Source of the DNA: CAYYFX01 sp046330135 | GTDB lineage: Bacteria > ARS69 | DNA: 64,000 nucleotides | Assembly (NCBI GenBank): GCA_046330135.1 | Contig: JAXLTI010000004.1 | Span: 1,178,001-1,242,000, forward strand | Reading direction: 5' to 3' | Part shown: piece by piece, positions 1-7,920 of the stretch | Position numbering within the stretch: the first letter of the stretch is position 1 | Layout of the letters: the number at the start of each line of letters is the position of its first letter | Translations under genes and position numbers: made by a program | Notes under the pieces: model-generated | The model's input: only the letters and a program-made list of their open reading frames with translations | Databases searched by the model: none | Told to the model about the DNA's origin: nothing

Positions 1-215
1 GACGCCGCGTCCTCGAAATACCAACCGGAGAGGATGAGCGCGTCTAGCACAGGCGAGGTGGGCCGGTCGTAGCCGTTCACGGAGAGATAGTCCGGCCGCA
101 GCGTGTCGATCGTGAGGAGGAGGACGTCCGGGGCGCGATCGGCCCGCGCGGGGACGGCGATGGTGGCCGCGACAGAACAGCCGAGCGACAAGACGGCGAC
201 GAAGCGACGGCGCAT
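1..215 (-). CDS. Secreted sulfatase, N-terminal fragment (runs off the window)
   Basis: Reading the minus strand from an ATG at 215 gives a signal peptide (MRRRFVAVLSLGCSVAA, cleavage near an A-R-A motif) and then the opening strand of the alkaline-phosphatase/sulfatase fold. The stretch TIDTLRPDYLSVNGY contains the conserved metal-binding Asp of the T-I-D-T-L-R-x-D-x-L-S motif, and R-P-T-S-P-x-L-D-A-L follows as in type I sulfatases. The catalytic Cys/Ser that becomes formylglycine lies beyond the window edge, so the substrate and even sulfatase versus phosphoglycerol transferase cannot be settled. It is divergent from the gene at 623. Confidence 0.75.
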   Translation of the reverse strand, partial: MRRRFVAVLSLGCSVAATIAVPARADRAPDVLLLTIDTLRPDYLSVNGYDRPTSPVLDALILSGWYFEDAA

Positions 216-622
216 GGGAGTCCGCACTATGTCACCGAAGCGGCTGCGAGGTCCAGCGCTCGTCAGCGCGGCGCGAAAACCGTGCGGATGAGTGGGACCT
301 TACGCCCACGCGAGGGCAACATCACGACGCATACGCCGAGAGGACCCCCGCACCCTCCGCTGACACGGCACAAACTTGACTCAGCAGGCCACAAAGGTCT
401 ACCGTGCCGGCGTTCCGAGCCACCTGCTAGCACGCGTGCCGCCCGCGGCAGGCGAGACACCGGTCCGCAGGTCGCTCAAGGGGAGGGAGCCGCCCTCTTG
501 TGCCGGACCCCGCTGAACGGCCCGCCTGCTCGGCTTCCACACGAGCCGCTTCGCGAGACCCCTGCACTCTTTTCCGGAGGTCTCCTCTTCTGGCGGGACC
601 TCCAGGATCGAGGAGACGCGTC
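216..622. other. Divergent intergenic region, 407 bases
   Basis: This separates the sulfatase (minus) from the secreted protein at 623 (plus). No coding sequence with family resemblance is seen. A TTGACT hexamer at 376-381 is the best promoter element for the plus gene. The last 20 bases before 623 contain a GAGGAG ribosome-binding site. Confidence 0.6.
376..403 (+). promoter_or_regulatory. Possible promoter for the gene at 623
   Basis: TTGACT at 376-381 is a near-consensus -35. The -10 candidate 16 bases on is TCTACC, which is weak. The leader would be about 215 bases. Low confidence because only one hexamer is good. Confidence 0.3.
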
Positions 623-2533
623 GTGAAGAAAGTCATCGTCGCTTGTGTCCTTGCCAGCCTCGTTGCGACATCGAGCGCCGTCGCGCAGCACCAGTACGGA
701 TGGACGATCAGCGCGAGTCAAACGGATCCCCATGCGAACACCGGCGGCATCGCTGCCGGGGGCCTCGGGCACCTCTACCTCTGGTACATGTGCAGCGTGG
801 GTGGCGGCATGTCCGCTGCGGACTTCGGCCTACAATCCACGGGCGTGATCTTCGCCGGCTTCTCGCCTCTAAGCGGCTTCCTGAATGCGGGATCGGGCTC
901 AAACCTACTGCTCGCCGTAGGGGGTTGCCCCACGGGCCCGGTCGTCGCCGGCGACATCACCGTATTCTACTTCGGCGGCGCGGGCAGCATGTGCATCGTC
1001 AACTCCACTAACAACATCCGCGTGACGGTGGACTGCGAGTCGCCCAGTCCCTTGGCGTGGAACCTCCACGCCGTCGGCTGGGACGCGCTGGGCACTCCGT
1101 CGTGCAGTGAGCCACTCTGCTCATCGCCCTGCAGTCCCGTGCTCACCGTTGGATCCGGGTCCACCTACGTCTACCGCGATTGCCCGGCCCAGGTGCCGAT
1201 CACCATCACGGATTCCTGCGATCTAGGCGCCTTTCAATTTGACATGCCGTTCGACGATGCGACCCTCGACTTCACGAGCGCAGCGCTCGGTCCCTTCTTG
1301 GGCAGCACGGGTCGCAACGTGCTGGCGGTGGGCCCCCACGTGCTTCTGGGGCGCGTGAGTTACGGCGCCATCTCGTTCGGAGGCGCTGCCGGGCCGACGG
1401 GTGCCGGCAATCTGGCGACCCTCACGTTCACGAACCGCAACGGTGGCTCAACGCCGATCAGTGAGTCTCTGGACCTTCAGGCGATCGAAGTCCTCAACAC
1501 GAGTGGAGTGCCGGTGACGGCGCTGTCTACGCCCGGCACTGTGAATCTGCGGAACTCGATCTACGCAGACTTCGACGCGAACTGCGAGGTCACGGTCACC
1601 GACCTGATGCAGATCGCTACGCGGTGGGGAGCCGTGTCCGGGGATTCGCGCTACAACGCGCTCTATGATATCGACCTCGTCACCCCTGGAGACTTCTGCG
1701 CGTCAGCGCCGGACGGCGACATCGACATCGTGGATATCCAGCTCGGAGCTTCGCGCTGGGCGGCGACGTGCGCGAGCGCGCCAGCGTGGCTCGCCACCTC
1801 GTCCATCGTTACGCCGGCGCCGGTCTCATTCGCTCTCGACCCGGACGTGGTGGCCGGTGCCGTCGGTCAGATCGCCACGGTCGGTATCCGGGCGAGCGGC
1901 GCACAGGACCTCGGGGCATTCGAGGCGCAGCTCGCGTTCGATTCCGATGTCGTTGAGGTGGTCGGCATTCGATCCGGAGGATTCCTGGAGCACGGCCAGA
2001 ACACTGCGGTGCCACTGATGGCGCCGCGGGGCGATGGCGTGCAGGCCGTGAGCGCTTTCAGCTTCGGTTCCGCGGAGGGTGCGGACGGCGAAGGCATCGT
2101 TGCCTACGTCGACCTTCGGCTGAAGACGTGTGGGGAGTCAGCGCTGCGGATCAAGGACGCGCGAGGCGTCACAAAGGCCGGAGCCGAGTGCCCCAGGGGT
2201 CAAACGCAGAACGGCGAGATCGTCTGCGCGACCGGGATCGAAGCGACGGCCGGCACCGCGCCTCGGGGTCTGCAGATCGCGCCGAACCCATTTGCCAGTC
2301 GGACAACGGTGTCGTTCGCGCTCGCGGCGCAGGAACACGTTCTCGTCGCCGTGTTCGACATCGGGGGGCGTCGCGTTCGCGAACTGGCCGACAACGAGCT
2401 TGCGACCGGCGTGCACGCGCTCGCCTGGGACGGTCGCGATGACGCGGGGCGAGTGGTGCCCGCGGGCATCTACTTTGTGAGAGTGACTGGTCCGGTCACG
2501 CGGCACACGGAAAAGGTGGTCGTGTCCCGATAG
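623..2533 (+). CDS. Secreted six-Cys domain / cohesin-like / dockerin-like / cohesin-like / sorting-domain protein
   Basis: I chose the GTG at 623 because GAGGAG precedes it and a clean signal peptide follows (residues 1-22, ending V-A-Q); the frame stays open upstream but without signal-like sequence. The 636-residue protein has five parts. Residues 22-168 are a six-cysteine domain (C57, C102, C124, C138, C161, C166) nearly identical to the whole protein at 53632. Residues about 173-311 and 398-536 look like cohesin-type beta sandwiches. Between them, 313-383 is a dockerin-like doublet: DFDANCEVTVTD, then PDGDIDIVDIQ with W379. Residues 548-636 are a FlgD-like/type-A sorting domain (PNPF, VFDIGGRRVR, WDGRDDAGR, GIYFVR). 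Known family logic says such tails direct outer-surface secretion in FCB bacteria. It probably sits on the cell surface; no enzymatic motif is visible. Confidence 0.75.
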   Translation: MKKVIVACVLASLVATSSAVAQHQYGWTISASQTDPHANTGGIAAGGLGHLYLWYMCSVGGGMSAADFGLQSTGVIFAGFSPLSGFLNAGSGSNLLLAVGGCPTGPVVAGDITVFYFGGAGSMCIVNSTNNIRVTVDCESPSPLAWNLHAVGWDALGTPSCSEPLCSSPCSPVLTVGSGSTYVYRDCPAQVPITITDSCDLGAFQFDMPFDDATLDFTSAALGPFLGSTGRNVLAVGPHVLLGRVSYGAISFGGAAGPTGAGNLATLTFTNRNGGSTPISESLDLQAIEVLNTSGVPVTALSTPGTVNLRNSIYADFDANCEVTVTDLMQIATRWGAVSGDSRYNALYDIDLVTPGDFCASAPDGDIDIVDIQLGASRWAATCASAPAWLATSSIVTPAPVSFALDPDVVAGAVGQIATVGIRASGAQDLGAFEAQLAFDSDVVEVVGIRSGGFLEHGQNTAVPLMAPRGDGVQAVSAFSFGSAEGADGEGIVAYVDLRLKTCGESALRIKDARGVTKAGAECPRGQTQNGEIVCATGIEATAGTAPRGLQIAPNPFASRTTVSFALAAQEHVLVAVFDIGGRRVRELADNELATGVHALAWDGRDDAGRVVPAGIYFVRVTGPVTRHTEKVVVSR

Positions 2534-2641
2534 GAGGTTGGGGATGGGGCAAGCCGGTGCCTGCCCCATCTCGACCGGCCGAGTCGTTGCGCACGACCCC
2601 GCAACTCAGAGCAGGTGGAGTCGGAAACCCGGAGCGGCAAC

Positions 2642-4132
2642 GTGCGACGCGGATCAACTCTCTTCGGCTTCGGCCTACTCGGCTTCGTCGTCGTGGCCGC
2701 CGGCTCGCTATCGGTCTCCCTTGCCCAGACCCCTTGTACTCCCAAGGTGGTCGTACGCTTGCCCGCGTTCGTCGACTACGGCTGTCCCGTGTCAGCACCC
2801 GTGAGGGTCTCGTCCATATGCGACCTGGGAGGCTTTCAGTTCGACGTGGTGTTCGACGAAACGCTTCTCGAGTTCGACCGGGTCGAGCTCGGCCCCTTCC
2901 TGGGAAGTACCGGGCGCAGCGTGATGCAGCTCGGGCCTGTCGTTCAGGTCGGGAGAGTGCGTTACGGGGCGCTGTCGTTCGGAACCCAGGCCGGATCGAC
3001 CGGATCCGGCGACCTTGCGACCTTGACCTTCATCAATCGGAATCCAGGGCCCACGCGTCGCGCCTCGACGGTCACGCTCGAAGCGCTTGAGCTGGTGGAT
3101 ACGGAAGGCCGAGCGATGGAGACCGAGAGCGCACCTGGAAGCGTGAGCCTTCTTCATCACATCTTCGGGGACTACGACGAGGACTGCGAGGTCACGGTCG
3201 GCGATGCCATGCAGCTGGCCACCCGGTGGGGGGCACGTAGCGGAGACGAGCGCTATGATCCCACCTGTGACGTGGACCTTGCCTCTCCGGGAGAGTACTG
3301 CGCGTCCGTCCCGGACGGCGACATCGACATCGTGGACGTCCAACTGGTCGCGTCGCGGTGGTCAGCCACCTGCGCGACCAGCACATCGGTGACGTCGAGT
3401 GCCGTGATCACCGCGCCGGTGTCGTTCTCCTTCGATCCTCCCTCCGTGGCGGGGAGCGAGGGAGGCCTCACCTCGGTGGCGATCGTCGCATCAGGTGCGG
3501 AGGATCTCGGTGCGTTCGAAGGTCGCTTGGTGTTCGACCCCGAGGTCGTGGAGATCACAGCGGTCCGTGGAGGTGAATTTCTGACTCAAGGAGGCAACGG
3601 CACGGTCTCCTTGAGCGATGCGCCGACGCAAGGTGCGGAGGCCGTCGGGGCCTTTAGCTACGGGCCGTCTGGAGGCGCCTCGGGTGCCGGCACGGTTGCG
3701 TACGTGGACCTACGACTCAGAACCTGTGGCCGCTCGGAGTTGGTACTCGAGGATGTCCGCGTGGTGTCGAAAGACGGAAGAGAAGAGACGCTCGGCGCAA
3801 CGTCGACCGGCGAGGTGGCGTGCGCCGCATCCGGAGTCGGACCGGGGGCAGCGGCTGCGCGCCACGGAATCTGGGCCACGCCAAGCCCATTCCGCGAGGG
3901 GACGACGATCTTCCTTGAGGTTCCGGCCGCGTCGAAGCTCCGCGTGGACGTCTTCGATGTATCAGGACGTCGCGTGCGTGGCCTCGTCGACTCGGAATTG
4001 CAGGCGGGAGTGCACCGTTGGCAGTGGAATGGCTGCGACGATGCGGGACGGCCTGTTCCGACCGGGATCTACTTCGTCAGAGGTCTCGACCCGACCGCGT
4101 GCCGTACGCTTAAGGTCATCCGCACTCGGTGA
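2642..4132 (+). CDS. Secreted cohesin-like / dockerin-like / cohesin-like protein with sorting domain
   Basis: This is a paralogue of the preceding gene without the six-Cys domain. The GTG at 2642 has GGAG nine bases upstream and begins a signal peptide (residues 1-29, ending S-L-A-Q); an in-frame GTG at 2615 would add nine residues but has a poorer ribosome site. In the 496-residue product, residues 32-170 and 258-395 are the two cohesin-like sandwiches, 173-244 the dockerin-like doublet (DYDEDCEVTVGD, then PDGDIDIVDVQ), and 408-496 the FlgD-like tail (VFDVSGRRVR, GIYFVR). Both paralogues carry the same cysteine-containing insertion between the two calcium loops. The tandem arrangement 100 bases apart points to local duplication. 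Function is unknown beyond probable surface assembly. Confidence 0.72.
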   Translation: MRRGSTLFGFGLLGFVVVAAGSLSVSLAQTPCTPKVVVRLPAFVDYGCPVSAPVRVSSICDLGGFQFDVVFDETLLEFDRVELGPFLGSTGRSVMQLGPVVQVGRVRYGALSFGTQAGSTGSGDLATLTFINRNPGPTRRASTVTLEALELVDTEGRAMETESAPGSVSLLHHIFGDYDEDCEVTVGDAMQLATRWGARSGDERYDPTCDVDLASPGEYCASVPDGDIDIVDVQLVASRWSATCATSTSVTSSAVITAPVSFSFDPPSVAGSEGGLTSVAIVASGAEDLGAFEGRLVFDPEVVEITAVRGGEFLTQGGNGTVSLSDAPTQGAEAVGAFSYGPSGGASGAGTVAYVDLRLRTCGRSELVLEDVRVVSKDGREETLGATSTGEVACAASGVGPGAAAARHGIWATPSPFREGTTIFLEVPAASKLRVDVFDVSGRRVRGLVDSELQAGVHRWQWNGCDDAGRPVPTGIYFVRGLDPTACRTLKVIRTR

Positions 4133-4227
4133 GTTGAACTGGGGACAGGTTGCGAGCGCTCACGCACCTGCACTGGGGTTGCGTCGGGGGAGAAGGGCGA
4201 CCACCGCGAAGGCGGTCCGCGCCATCT

Positions 4228-5040
4228 CTAGCCCCCCGAAGCCTCCAGGAAGTCCAGCACGACGTCGTTGAACCGCGCCGGGTCTTCCATGTTCGGGAGG
4301 TGCCCCACTCCCGGCATCACCAGGCGGCGGGCGCCGGGGACGTCGCGCTCGATGGTCTCGGCCACCCGCTGGAAGTCGGCGGCGTCTCGCTCGCCCACCA
4401 CTGCGAGGGTGGGCACCTGGATCTCGGAAAGCCGCAGGATCGCCGGCGGTACGATGGGCTGTCCCCGATCGCGGTTCAGCCAGTGCCACCCCGAGTAGCC
4501 TTCGATCATGGCGCGCAGGCGCGGCGCCAGCTCCTTCCGCGCGAGCGCATTCGCCAGGAGCGGTGACGCGAGCCACTCGCGCCTCGCGGCATCGAGTCCC
4601 TCCTTCTTCGCGGTCTTCGACACGGCCCCGAGGGAATCCGTGAAGTCCTTCGACCACGCGAATCCCGCGAGGAAGGTGTCCACGAGCACGAGGGCCCGTG
4701 CGCGCCCCGGGTTCGAGGTGGCGAAGCCGATCACCGCGCCGCCGCCCATCGACAGCCCCACGAGCGCCGGCGAATCGATCTGCAGATGATCGAGCAGCGC
4801 CGCGAGGTCGTCCGCGTGGCGATACGGAACGTCGGCGGCGGGGGAGCGGCCGAAGCCGCGCAGGTCGTAGCGAACGACCGTGTAGCGCGGCGCAAAGGCG
4901 TCGACCTGGTCGTCCCACATCCTCCGGTCGAGCGAGAAGCCGTGGAGGAACACGACCGGCGGACCCTCGCCGGCCATCTCCCACGCGAGCGTGGTTCCGG
5001 CGACGGGCACGAAGCCGGTGCGAGGTTCGCGCGTCATCAC
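4228..5040 (-). CDS. Alpha/beta-fold hydrolase
   Basis: The 270-residue protein is a soluble alpha/beta hydrolase of the usual single-domain length. The oxyanion motif HGF is at 33-35. The nucleophile elbow G-L-S-M-G-G puts Ser97 as the nucleophile. The acid is probably Asp219 (in VGERDAADF) and the base His247 (in PGVGHLPNMEDP). Tandem ATGs give a two-residue ambiguity at the start. The substrate cannot be read from the sequence; enol-lactone hydrolases, esterases and haloperoxidase-like enzymes share this pattern. It lies 63 bases downstream of the start of the glycan operon end and may be transcribed with it. Confidence 0.8.
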   Translation of the reverse strand: MMTREPRTGFVPVAGTTLAWEMAGEGPPVVFLHGFSLDRRMWDDQVDAFAPRYTVVRYDLRGFGRSPAADVPYRHADDLAALLDHLQIDSPALVGLSMGGGAVIGFATSNPGRARALVLVDTFLAGFAWSKDFTDSLGAVSKTAKKEGLDAARREWLASPLLANALARKELAPRLRAMIEGYSGWHWLNRDRGQPIVPPAILRLSEIQVPTLAVVGERDAADFQRVAETIERDVPGARRLVMPGVGHLPNMEDPARFNDVVLDFLEASGG

Positions 5041-5103
5041 GCGTTCCCCTCACCGACAGTCGGATCGTGTCGCTCGCCGCTCATTTCGCGGTCCTCTCGC
5101 CCC

Positions 5104-6834
5104 TCATTGCGCCACCGGCGCGCGCTGGTAGATGCGCACGAGGTCGATGCCCTTCAGCCCGAACGACTTCACGCCGTGATACGGACCGGCCTGCCCGTTC
5201 GTGAACAGCTTCCAGAGGAGACGCGAGGTCCAGTAGGCCTGATTCGTCTCGAGCACCCAGTAGTCCGCGCCCTGCGCGAAGGTGAAGTCGGCGCGCAGGA
5301 GACCGTAGCGCTGATACTCGCGGAGCGACGTGTACGACCCCGCGTTCCAGTCGATCGTGGCGCGCTCGGGGAGGTTCGCGTTGATCCAGCTCACGACCTC
5401 CGGCGTCACCGCTTCCGCGCCCCAACAGGTGGACTCGAGGCCCGCCCCCTGAGGCGGCGGGAGTCCGGCGCGCGGTCCGTTCACGAACGCGTTGTAGTAG
5501 GCGAGCGGATAGGGCTGCACGGACGCCACGGCCCACACTCCGCATCCGAGAAGCGCCGCTCCCACGAGAAGCGGCGCCGCCTGCGCAACTCGAGGCGCGG
5601 GCGACCTGTCCGCGCGCAGCCATTTCTTCGCGCCGTCCATCAGCGTGGCGAAGCCGACCCCGGCGAGCACGCCCACGACGAGCGGAGCGAGGAGGAAGTG
5701 GCGAACGCCGTCGTAGACCGGAGAGCGCAGCGCCACGAACGGCAGCATCGACGCGGCGGCACCGAGGAGCAGCAGCGTCACGAGGCTGTGCCGGCGCCGC
5801 ACGCGCACGCACGCGGCGGCCGCGAGCACCAGGAACGGAATGGGTGTGGTGAGCAAGAGCATCGCGGGCAGGTACGTGCGCGGCACGGTGTAGCCGTCGT
5901 ACTGCGTCCCGAAGAAGTACACGGGGAAAGTGCGGTGGGCCAAGTGGAACTCGACGAGGTGGCGCAATCGGCCCACCGGGTCCGTCCAGAGATACGGCCA
6001 CACGGCGTAGAAGAGAATCGCGGCGCCGATCGCGAGCGTCGCAGCGATGACCAAGGTCCGGCGCGGCGCCACGAGGAGGACCCAAGGCACGATCGCCCCC
6101 ACGAGGAAGAGCGCGTTCAGCTTCGTGGCCACCCCGAGGCCGAAGAGGGCGGCGAGCGGAAGGAGCCGTCGAGCGCCGAGGCGATCCGCGCGGGCCAGTC
6201 GCGCCACCCAGGCCAGCGTGGCCAGCTCGAGCGCCGCCACCGGCAAGTCGAGGCAGGCGAAGTGCGCGTGTCCGAAGACGTGCGGCATCGCGGGGAGCGC
6301 GGCGGCGGCGAAGAGCCCGGCGCTCGGGCCCGCCTCGGCCGCGGCCAGCCGGAACGCCGCGATCTGCGCGAGGAGCAGGAACACCAAGGCGCCCGCCCGA
6401 ACGCCGGCGATCGGCCCGAGAGGTCCGGGGACCAGCGGGGCGCGGAGCGCGCCCGGGGAATCGACGCGCTCGTCGTAGTCCGCGCCGTACCGCTCCTGGG
6501 AAACGCCCGGCCCGAGCAGCGCATCGGAGGCCGCGTACACCCACTTCGCGAACGGCGGGTGCTCGACGTTGTACTCCCACACGGCGGGATCCGGAGCGCG
6601 GAGCGACGTCTCGCCCGCCGCCACCCGATGCACCCAGTCCTCGATCAGCCACGCGGCGCGGAAGTACCAGACCTCGTCCACGAACGTCCCGTAGTCGTCG
6701 AGCGTGGCGATCATGACGACTTGTGTCAGGAGGAGAATCGAGATGAGGACGATCATCGTCGCGCCGGGTCGCCGGCCAGCGAGGCGCGGAGCATCGACGT
6801 GCGGAAGCGACGCGGCGTCGCCAGTCAGCTTCAT
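5104..6834 (-). CDS. GT39-like polytopic glycosyltransferase
   Basis: The 576-residue product starts at the ATG at 6834, which overlaps the stop of the preceding gene as ATGA. It has a first membrane helix (IVLISILLLTQVVMIA) followed at once by G-T-F-V-D-E-V-W-Y, the acidic D-E pair expected in the first periplasmic loop of GT39/ArnT/PMT enzymes. About ten more hydrophobic segments follow, then a soluble periplasmic tail from about residue 470. Such enzymes move sugars from polyprenyl carriers to protein or lipid acceptors. The acceptor here is unknown. It is the last gene of a four-gene coupled operon with a SGNH hydrolase and a large membrane protein, which supports a role in surface glycan modification. 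Confidence 0.7.
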   Translation of the reverse strand: MKLTGDAASLPHVDAPRLAGRRPGATMIVLISILLLTQVVMIATLDDYGTFVDEVWYFRAAWLIEDWVHRVAAGETSLRAPDPAVWEYNVEHPPFAKWVYAASDALLGPGVSQERYGADYDERVDSPGALRAPLVPGPLGPIAGVRAGALVFLLLAQIAAFRLAAAEAGPSAGLFAAAALPAMPHVFGHAHFACLDLPVAALELATLAWVARLARADRLGARRLLPLAALFGLGVATKLNALFLVGAIVPWVLLVAPRRTLVIAATLAIGAAILFYAVWPYLWTDPVGRLRHLVEFHLAHRTFPVYFFGTQYDGYTVPRTYLPAMLLLTTPIPFLVLAAAACVRVRRRHSLVTLLLLGAAASMLPFVALRSPVYDGVRHFLLAPLVVGVLAGVGFATLMDGAKKWLRADRSPAPRVAQAAPLLVGAALLGCGVWAVASVQPYPLAYYNAFVNGPRAGLPPPQGAGLESTCWGAEAVTPEVVSWINANLPERATIDWNAGSYTSLREYQRYGLLRADFTFAQGADYWVLETNQAYWTSRLLWKLFTNGQAGPYHGVKSFGLKGIDLVRIYQRAPVAQ

Positions 6835-7919
6835 TTCCGAAGCGCGCCGAGCAGATCCGGACTGTCCATGACCCAGCGTGCGAGCGCCCGCCCGGCCACG
6901 TGATTGCCGCGCTCGGTGAAGTGCCCGTCCCGCGGCAGGTACAGCCCGGCGATGCGCTGCTCCGCGGTGACCACCGGCAGCAGATCGATCGATGGGATGC
7001 CCGCCGCCGCCACGCGACGCTGCAGCTCGGTCTGCAGCGGGATGTCCTCCGGCCGCGTCCTGGCGAGCGCGTAGACGTCCGCGGGCAGCCACACGACCGC
7101 GAAGCGCGCGCCCAGGCCGTCGGCGATCTGCTTCATCCGCAGGATCTGCTTCTCGGAGAGATCGAGGCCGCGCTGGAACTCGGCGGGCGTGAACTGCTTG
7201 AGCGGGCGGGCGCTGGGCATGCCGTGGAGGTAGCGGACGCGGAAGGTCTCCCACGCGGAGGAGAAGAGCCGGTAGAGATGGCTCTCGCGGGCGAGCCAGC
7301 TTTCGCGGAAGTACTGCTGCGTGAACGAGTCGAAGAGGTAGCCGTCCCGTACGCCGTAGGGGGCCGGCGCTCCCAGGAGATCGGCCAGCAAGTTATCCGT
7401 GTAGTCGTTCGCGAAGAAGCCGAGCAGCACCACGTCGGGCGCCACCTTCGCACCGATCTCTTCGAGAAGCCCCGCCTCGGAGCCGGTGCCGTACGCGTTC
7501 ACGCCGCAGTTCACGGTCTGCACCTTCGGGCCGCCCAGCCGCTCCAGCTCCTGCCCGAGAACGTGGATCCATTCCTTGCCCTGCGGGCAGCCCCAGCCCC
7601 ACGTGAACGAGTCGCCGAAGGCGGCGATGCGCGGTCGCGTCTTCGGCCCGAGCTCCGCTCCGCGCAGCCCCAGCGAGTTCAGGGAGAACTCCGTGACCAC
7701 GCCGTCGCGCTCGATCTTCCCTGCGAAATTCGGCGCCGGCCGGAAGCCGGCCTTCGCGTCGGGCACGTACATGCCCTTCAGCACGTACGTGCGAATCTGC
7801 TCCTGCGAGGGCAGGGTCTGCGGCGCGAAGATCCGCACGGCGATCTCGGCGAGCGGCAGCATGACGAGCAGCGTGATCGGAACGAGCAGGATCTCCGCGA
7901 GCCGAATCCGGCGGGTCAT
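6831..7919 (-). CDS. Membrane-anchored SGNH-family hydrolase
   Basis: The 362-residue protein begins at the ATG at 7919, one base after the stop of the upstream gene. An N-terminal helix (residues 8-31) anchors it, with the rest predicted to be periplasmic. Block I is FGDSFTWGWG with Ser104. The Gly/Asn part of the oxyanion hole is represented by FFANDYTDN (Asn171). Block V is DGHFTERGNH, giving Asp331 and His333 in a D-x-H arrangement like AlgJ/PatB-type enzymes. Such proteins add or remove O-acyl groups on glycans. Translational coupling to a GT39-like transferase downstream suggests acylation or deacylation of the same glycan. Confidence 0.75.
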   Translation of the reverse strand: MTRRIRLAEILLVPITLLVMLPLAEIAVRIFAPQTLPSQEQIRTYVLKGMYVPDAKAGFRPAPNFAGKIERDGVVTEFSLNSLGLRGAELGPKTRPRIAAFGDSFTWGWGCPQGKEWIHVLGQELERLGGPKVQTVNCGVNAYGTGSEAGLLEEIGAKVAPDVVLLGFFANDYTDNLLADLLGAPAPYGVRDGYLFDSFTQQYFRESWLARESHLYRLFSSAWETFRVRYLHGMPSARPLKQFTPAEFQRGLDLSEKQILRMKQIADGLGARFAVVWLPADVYALARTRPEDIPLQTELQRRVAAAGIPSIDLLPVVTAEQRIAGLYLPRDGHFTERGNHVAGRALARWVMDSPDLLGALRK

Positions 7920-7920
7920 C

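Noticed and set aside
368..383. Sigma-54-like element (GGCAC-N4-TTG)
   Set aside because: The -12 box reads TTGAC and lacks the required GC dinucleotide. A sigma-70-type -35 explains the TTGACT better.
4786..6903. Long open frame on the plus strand opposite the GT39-like gene
   Set aside because: Its product is dominated by Arg, His, Glu and Gly without any domain pattern, and the minus strand codes a clear membrane protein. It is a high-GC antisense shadow.
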